From: Bryoerythrophyllum caledonicum
Taxonomy: Eukaryota > Streptophyta > Bryopsida > Pottiales > Pottiaceae
Direction of reading: 5' to 3'
DNA: 64,000 nt
NCBI GenBank assembly: GCA_963971425.1
Contig: OZ020521.1
Coordinates: 7,209,519-7,273,518, forward strand
The notes under the pieces were generated by a model, which was not told where the DNA came from, did not search any database, and worked only from the letters and a program-made list of their open reading frames with translations. Shown piece after piece: positions 59,168 to 64,000 of this stretch. The position numbers and the translations under genes are program-made. The stretch's first letter is position 1, and each line of letters opens with the position of its first letter.

Positions 59168-62100
59168 ATGGAGAGCCACACGATTCAGACTTCTTTGATA
59201 CGGCCACACATCCAAAGGGATAATATGCATTCCAATAGCTCTGTGGAGGCTCAATTAGTACGAGCAGCACGTGCAAGGCAAATTCAACAGAGATCTGTTG
59301 GGATCATGACATCTGAATTAGATACAGCCGTAGAATTGCTCTCTGAGAGAAGAGATGTGGTGGGCTTAGCAACCAAGGAGCATGCATTTAAAAGTGGCAT
59401 GGAATTGGATGGATCAAAGTTGTTCCCATTCGAGGTGGCAGTGCATATCAGTAGGGTAGATGATGCATTGCATTGGACCGGAGAAATTGTAGGAGAACGC
59501 CTTGGCATGTGTGTGGGCTTGATCATTCGTTGGCATCGGTCTTTGCTACGTGTAATGGATGTAGAACCTGATATCACAGGTGTCCATGGTGACATTGGAT
59601 CACGGATAGCGCCTACACAAGTGATGGCCCCAAAATTTGATTTTCCTGAGTTCATCAACACACCAGGATCCACCGAGAGGTCTCGACGCAGTAGTCATGC
59701 TTCAAACGCCATAGATGAAAATTCCTTGTTTTCCCAATCTACTCTCTCAAACATTCGAGATTTGCCCCATGTAGATGGATTTGCTTATGTTCGACCAACA
59801 CGTCGTCCCTATTCTATGCAAAATAGGAGAAGGAGAGATTCAAGAGAGCCATCATTGACAGAAGCTGCATCAGCTAAGGTATCGCTTAGAAGCATGCAAA
59901 TTGCAATGGCACAAGGAGGATGCAAACGCAATCGTTTGAGGGACGTTCCAGCAAGGTATCTATTGGACAAGCGATATAATGCACGGGCTAATGAGTTTTT
60001 AGTACGAAGTACGTGGATGAGACAAATGCTAGTTTCATTTTACACAAGGACAGAAGGAACTCGTCGAGACAAGTTTATAACAAAGTTAGATGGAAAACAA
60101 GTTTACAATGCTTGCTACGCTCTTGGGGTTGGATATTCACAGAGGCGCTTTAAGCAATTGAAGAAGGACTGTCTAATATATGGAAGAGTGACATCAATTC
60201 ACGGCAATACCCTTTCAGATTCGATTAGAGAAAGCACTAGAATGTCTGCAGCAGATGCTTGCTTTAAATCGTTTGTCGATAAAGCTGGTTGTCATCAATC
60301 TCATCGTTGTATTCGCCGTAAGAGTGACAACGAAGTGGTGCCTCTCATTCTCCTTCCTATGAATACAACCAAATTTGATGTATTCAATTACGTGAACGAG
60401 GAGGTCAAGAGAACTTGTAATGAGGAAACCATTTCTATGAGTTCGTTCCAGAGGATGTGGCGCATCAAGTATCCCCACATTCAGGTACCTCCATTCTCGA
60501 GATTCTCAAAGTGTTATCATTGTTGGGAGTATAAATGTGCCATGGAAAGAACCACCAATGCGGATGCAAGATTAAAGATAAAGGAGTTGTTTATGTTGCA
60601 TTTGCGCAACCAGATGGAAGAACGTAGGCATTATTGGATATTCAAGAGGTCGTGTTGTATTATCCCTAAGTTGCACATGTGCATTATAGCGGATGGCATG
60701 GACCATTGTACCGAGGATGCGGCAGACTGTGAAGAACATTGAACATCGGTTTGTGAAGACCCATTTGTATGGTGCTCTTGTACATGGGATTGGTTTATAT
60801 TGCGACGTGTGGTTTGGGGCTCACCACAAACACGATAGCAACTAAGTCGTGAGTACATTGTTGTACGTGATAGGAGATGTATTGCGGAGGAAGGGGTTTT
60901 TGCCACCAACATTGCGAATCCAGGCGGACAACTGCGCACGTGAGAACAAAAACATTTATATGTTTGCTCCATGTGCTACATTGGTGGGATTGGGGTTTTT
61001 TCAGGAAGTAGAACTATCTTTTCTCATAGTCGGCCATACACACGAAGATATTGATCAACGCTTCAGTTGTATATCAAATACATTGAAGAGGTCGGACGTG
61101 GATTCGTTGAAGGAAATGATGAGTCTTATAGAACAAGGAACATCCCCTACGGAGGCATTTGTTAGCGCGCGGCTGCTAGAGAATGTATGGGATTGGAAAA
61201 TGTTCATATCTCCTCACTTATTGACAGGTCAGGATTCATTGGTGGGCATAACATTTCCGCACCACATGCGATTCTATATAGACAATCGAGAAGGGACTCG
61301 TGAGGTTCGAGTACAACACAAGCATTATTGCAAGGATCCATGGGGACCGGAGGCAGGGACGTAAACTTTGAGGTCGTTGCCAAGTAGGGATGAGCGACCA
61401 TCGTTTGCGGAAGTATTTGGAACGGACGAACGGGAGTTGAAGGCCTTGGATGACTTCATTGTATATAAACAAAGGTGCATTCAAAGGTTGGAGCATGAGG
61501 ACAAGAATCGTGAGGCAAAAATAGAGGCTGAAAGATTGAAACTCTATTTAGCTGAATTTTCACACAAAGACCATAGCAATGAGCATCGTTCCTCACCGTT
61601 TTGGCCTTCAGAGTTCTCCATCATCGGACCTACAGAGAGTGCATCTTTGGATGTAATGGATGGTGCAAGTGAAGAAAATCGCGAGGTACATGTCGTAGAG
61701 CAGGTAGTGGCGATGCTTCCAAATGCCGAGGCTCGAGGATACTTTGGTCCTCGTAGAGGAAGACCCTCTAATCAAGCATTGCGTAGGGCACAACGAACAG
61801 AGCGCAACTATGTTGAGGAAAGAGCCGAAGAAGGAGCAATGTATGAAGGTAGTCACGACCCATTTCCACCATTTAATCGACAATCTGATATCTGTTGTGT
61901 ACAATTTGTAGCCTTGAGTGTTGATCGAGCAGAGATAGAAGGCGGTGTTATATTCTATGTCGGGAAAGTGATTGAGGAAGGAAAAAACCGATGAAGACTT
62001 AAGATAAAGGTTTGTTGGTATTGGCCCATCATCCAAATTGGGGTTGTTGATGGACATGGGTCTTCTGCACAGCGGTATGCAAATTGCATGGACTCATTCT

Positions 62101-62348
62101 GGGAGCCATCTGGGGAGAGCCATAGTTGGGTAGAGAAAGATGCATGCATTTTTTCATGGGTAGACACATCGGAAAGAACGATGCCAGGGGCCAGTGGGTG
62201 GAGAAAGCGCAATGTATTTGGAGTGCAGGTTGAAAGCAGGATTTGCATTCTTCAATCGGCAAAGGCTCACATACTACAATATATTGCAATGCAAACCGAA
62301 GCTATCGATGACGACCGTTTGCAAGCAGCCCTCAATTCTATGGAGTAG
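59168..62348 (+). pseudogene. DUF7869-like protein, decayed (right gene)
   Basis: From ATG 59168 (MESHTIQTSLIRPHIQRDNM) one frame runs to about 60725. A frameshift then moves to a second frame that stays coherent to 62348 across three stops (TAA about 60841, TAA 61362, TGA 61992). The N-terminal half is basic. A Cys/His cluster (CYHCWEYKC, about 60510) precedes the core. The core reads CIIADGMDH (Asp codon 60692), HRFVKTHLYGALVHG, LRIQADNCARENKN (Asp codon 60927) and VGHTHEDIDQRFSCIS (61032-61075). That order matches the DUF7869 domain found in many eukaryotic repeat-like proteins and looks like an RNase H-fold D-D-D/E arrangement. The C terminus (VALSVDRAEIEGGVIFYVGK...KVCWYWP) resembles the small barrel often seen at the end of such proteins. 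I infer a transposase-like role; it is not proven for this family. Confidence 0.75.
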
Positions 62349-62890
62349 ATAGTGCGCCTTTTTGAGAGTATACTAGTTGTGTATGGTAATTGATATATAG
62401 TGTATGTGTAAGAGTAGTATATTCTAAAGGTGATGTAAGACGTTATGTCATTAATCCTATAGAGGAAAGGTAATTTTACTATTGGTGCTAAGTCCATTTG
62501 TAGAAGAATCTGTATTTGGTTTCCACCATTGTATGCATTATGTACTACGTAGAATATCTTTTAATCAACTGCCAACCCTAGCATAATGTATGTTTTTTTG
62601 TGATTATGCCTGTTTGTATATCCTACAATCCTTCAAATCTATCTTTGAAATATTGTGAAATTATATTAAATACACATTTATCTAGTATTAACGAAGGGCC
62701 ACCAAAAATTAGTTGAAAATGCCAAAAAATCGCTTCCAATATTAACAACCATGATTGTATGTAATATTGTTGCAGAAGCTCAATTTTTTTTCCTTTGAAA
62801 AACATTTTTTTTTTTGTTTTTTTTTGCAATTTTGCTATTTTGCCACTTTTGTTCGCAATGGCCGCCGTTGTACCCAAGTGCACTTTTAAA
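62349..62890. other. 3' non-coding end of the 12.8-kb element
   Basis: AT-rich, with long A/T homopolymer tracts at 62785-62826. A comparable T-rich tract lies just inside the left end at 50205-50260. No gene is seen. Confidence 0.45.
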
Positions 62891-62922
62891 TGGCCAAGTG
62901 CATAATTGCTTAATTGCGTGTT
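62891..62922 (-). repeat. Right terminal inverted repeat of the 12.8-kb element
   Basis: The complement begins AACACGCAATTAAGC and ends GCACTTGGCCA, 30/32 identical to the left end. Just inside it, TTTAA separates it from AAGTGCAC, which follows directly in the left end. Confidence 0.75.
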
Positions 62923-64000
62923 ATGTGTGCTAAATTAGGGTATGGTAGTAGAAGCCATCGGGATGCAGTTGCAGGGAATGGCAATTTGGCATTGAAATAT
63001 GCGTAGTGAAGGGACGTGCAGAGTCTGTGGACGATGATGAGGGTACACAAATTTAGATCAAAGTGAGAAGATTGTGCCAAAACCAACAAGGAGGTGTGCA
63101 CTAGAGGATCAAGGGGAGAGCAAGAAGGTAATTGACAACAAAGATTGTGCAAATCGGAGGCGTTGGACGTGGTCAGGGAGCAGCGCACAAGAGTTAGGCA
63201 TGTGCGCACGACGACACTACACGCGTTCAAAAACAATAAAGAGATTGTAGAGCAAAGAAATCAAGTGGAAGAGGGCGATGGCTGCAGCCACCCAAGAGCA
63301 CGACAATTTTGTAAGAAGTGACAAGATGATTATGTGGTAGCTACAAAGGCGCCAAAGGCAACGGGGAAGGCGCATGCAGGAGCTCTGGGCTAGGATTACA
63401 ACCTCGGTTGTTTTTTCTTTTCTCTTTCCTAATTATTTTGTATGATTGTAACTCTAAGTGAGCTTTGGAGGTTTTGGAGGTCTACCACTGTGGGGAGAAG
63501 TGTTGGATAGCTGTAGGTGGGTGTGATTTTATGTTTGTGAAGCCTTGGACTCTGCAAGTTCAATGTGAGGTGTGTGAGTAAGAAGCTGTTACGTGAGTAG
63601 GAAAGAAGAAGTGAATTTGAACCAGAAATGCTCTTGTTGGTCTCAGTTTTATTTTGAAGTTGTGTGTATATATTTTTGCGAGAGAGGGCTGCTATGGAGA
63701 GAGGCAACGTCGGTGGGGCTGACTGGAAGGGTTTTTGGATCTAAACGTCCTCAGACACCAAACTTATCTCCACTATTCATGGCCCTTTCCACAGAACATG
63801 CAAATGTGAGGAATAGGGTTAAGTTCATGGACTGTAGAAAAATAGACATTGTGAAGCAAAGAAGGGTGCATCACAGAAGTTACAAATTGGGCACCTTGAG
63901 ACCCTGACATAACTAGAGCAAAAGAGCCATTTGTATTGGATAGAGCAGAGCAAAGCAAGGTTTTTCTCCACTTCATAACAACATCCAACACCTCTCATCT
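62923..64000. other. Flanking DNA, no gene recognised
   Basis: Several short reading frames on both strands, up to 108 residues, none with recognisable similarity. The end of the window may cut a gene that continues beyond 64000. Confidence 0.35.

Larger units (their letters stand above)
50128..62922. mobile_element. Putative large two-gene DNA transposon-like element, 12.8 kb
   Basis: Two 32-bp inverted ends (50128-50159 and 62891-62922) match at 30 of 32 positions. Between them are two long, decayed coding sequences in divergent orientation: an unrecognised one on the minus strand (54689 down to 50728) and a DUF7869-like one on the plus strand (59168-62348). Both are interrupted by stops and frameshifts. 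Diverged direct repeats, a GC- and purine-rich island and a 20-bp tandem repeat fill the centre. That one TIR pair encloses exactly both genes argues for a single mobile unit. I found no clear target-site duplication, and I cannot assign a superfamily. Confidence 0.6.

Noticed and set aside
50128-62922. Classification of the 12.8-kb element as CACTA or Mutator
   Set aside because: The ends do not start with CACTA. CACAG and CACAC occur a few bases outside, but without a matching 3-bp duplication. No 8-11 bp target duplication and no TNP2 or MULE motifs were seen.
1-64000. CRISPR arrays, bacterial operons, rRNA or tRNA genes
   Set aside because: No regularly spaced repeats of CRISPR type and no recognisable rRNA or tRNA sequence. 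All gene structure is eukaryotic.

Overview
The window looks like nuclear DNA of a land plant, probably a non-flowering one (bryophyte, lycophyte or fern). The evidence is a retinoblastoma-related gene with plant-type domain order and 18 exons, a plant-type alpha/beta hydrolase with GT-AG introns, fragments of plant housekeeping genes, plant Ty1/copia elements and telomere-like TTTAGGG motifs. The species cannot be fixed from the sequence alone. The assembly has one 200-base N gap (29477-29676).

Layout. 0.4-8.0 kb: a complete RBR (retinoblastoma-related) gene on the minus strand, 18 exons, 1,120 residues predicted, with its leader and promoter region reaching to about 10 kb. 10-22 kb: gene-poor DNA with a degenerate tandem repeat, a family of foldback MITEs, a PIF/Harbinger-like MITE with a TAA target duplication, and two decayed copies of an unrecognised protein-coding sequence. 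22.4-24.7 kb: a patchwork of gene fragments (NEK-type kinase N terminus, D-glycerate 3-kinase) next to a decayed Tc1-like DD34E transposase. 26.1-27.1 kb: a small two-exon gene for a basic 107-residue protein of unknown function. 27.9 kb: a short piece resembling the PAF1-complex subunit CDC73. 28.3-33.6 kb: a decayed copia element. 34.4-36.2 kb: a five-exon alpha/beta hydrolase whose catalytic Ser is replaced by Gly. 36.7-40.0 kb: several non-autonomous TIR or foldback elements. 40.6-45.7 kb: a young, apparently intact copia element with two LTRs that read as identical and a 5-bp target duplication. 46-50 kb: MITEs, microsatellites and telomere-like sequence.

50.1-62.9 kb: the most unusual feature. 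Two 32-bp inverted sequences (30/32 identical) bound a 12.8-kb unit that holds two divergently oriented, decayed long coding sequences. The right one carries a DUF7869-like, RNase H-fold-like core (motifs ADGMD, QADN and HTHEDID). The left one is an unrecognised protein of about 1,350 residues. Between them lie long diverged direct repeats, a purine-rich and GC-rich island bounded by palindromes, and a 20-bp tandem repeat. I interpret the unit as a large two-gene DNA transposon-like element; this is inference.

Only four genes look functional at the sequence level: RBR, the hydrolase-fold protein (probably not a hydrolase), the 107-residue protein and the minus-strand copia polyprotein. There is no operon-like organisation.
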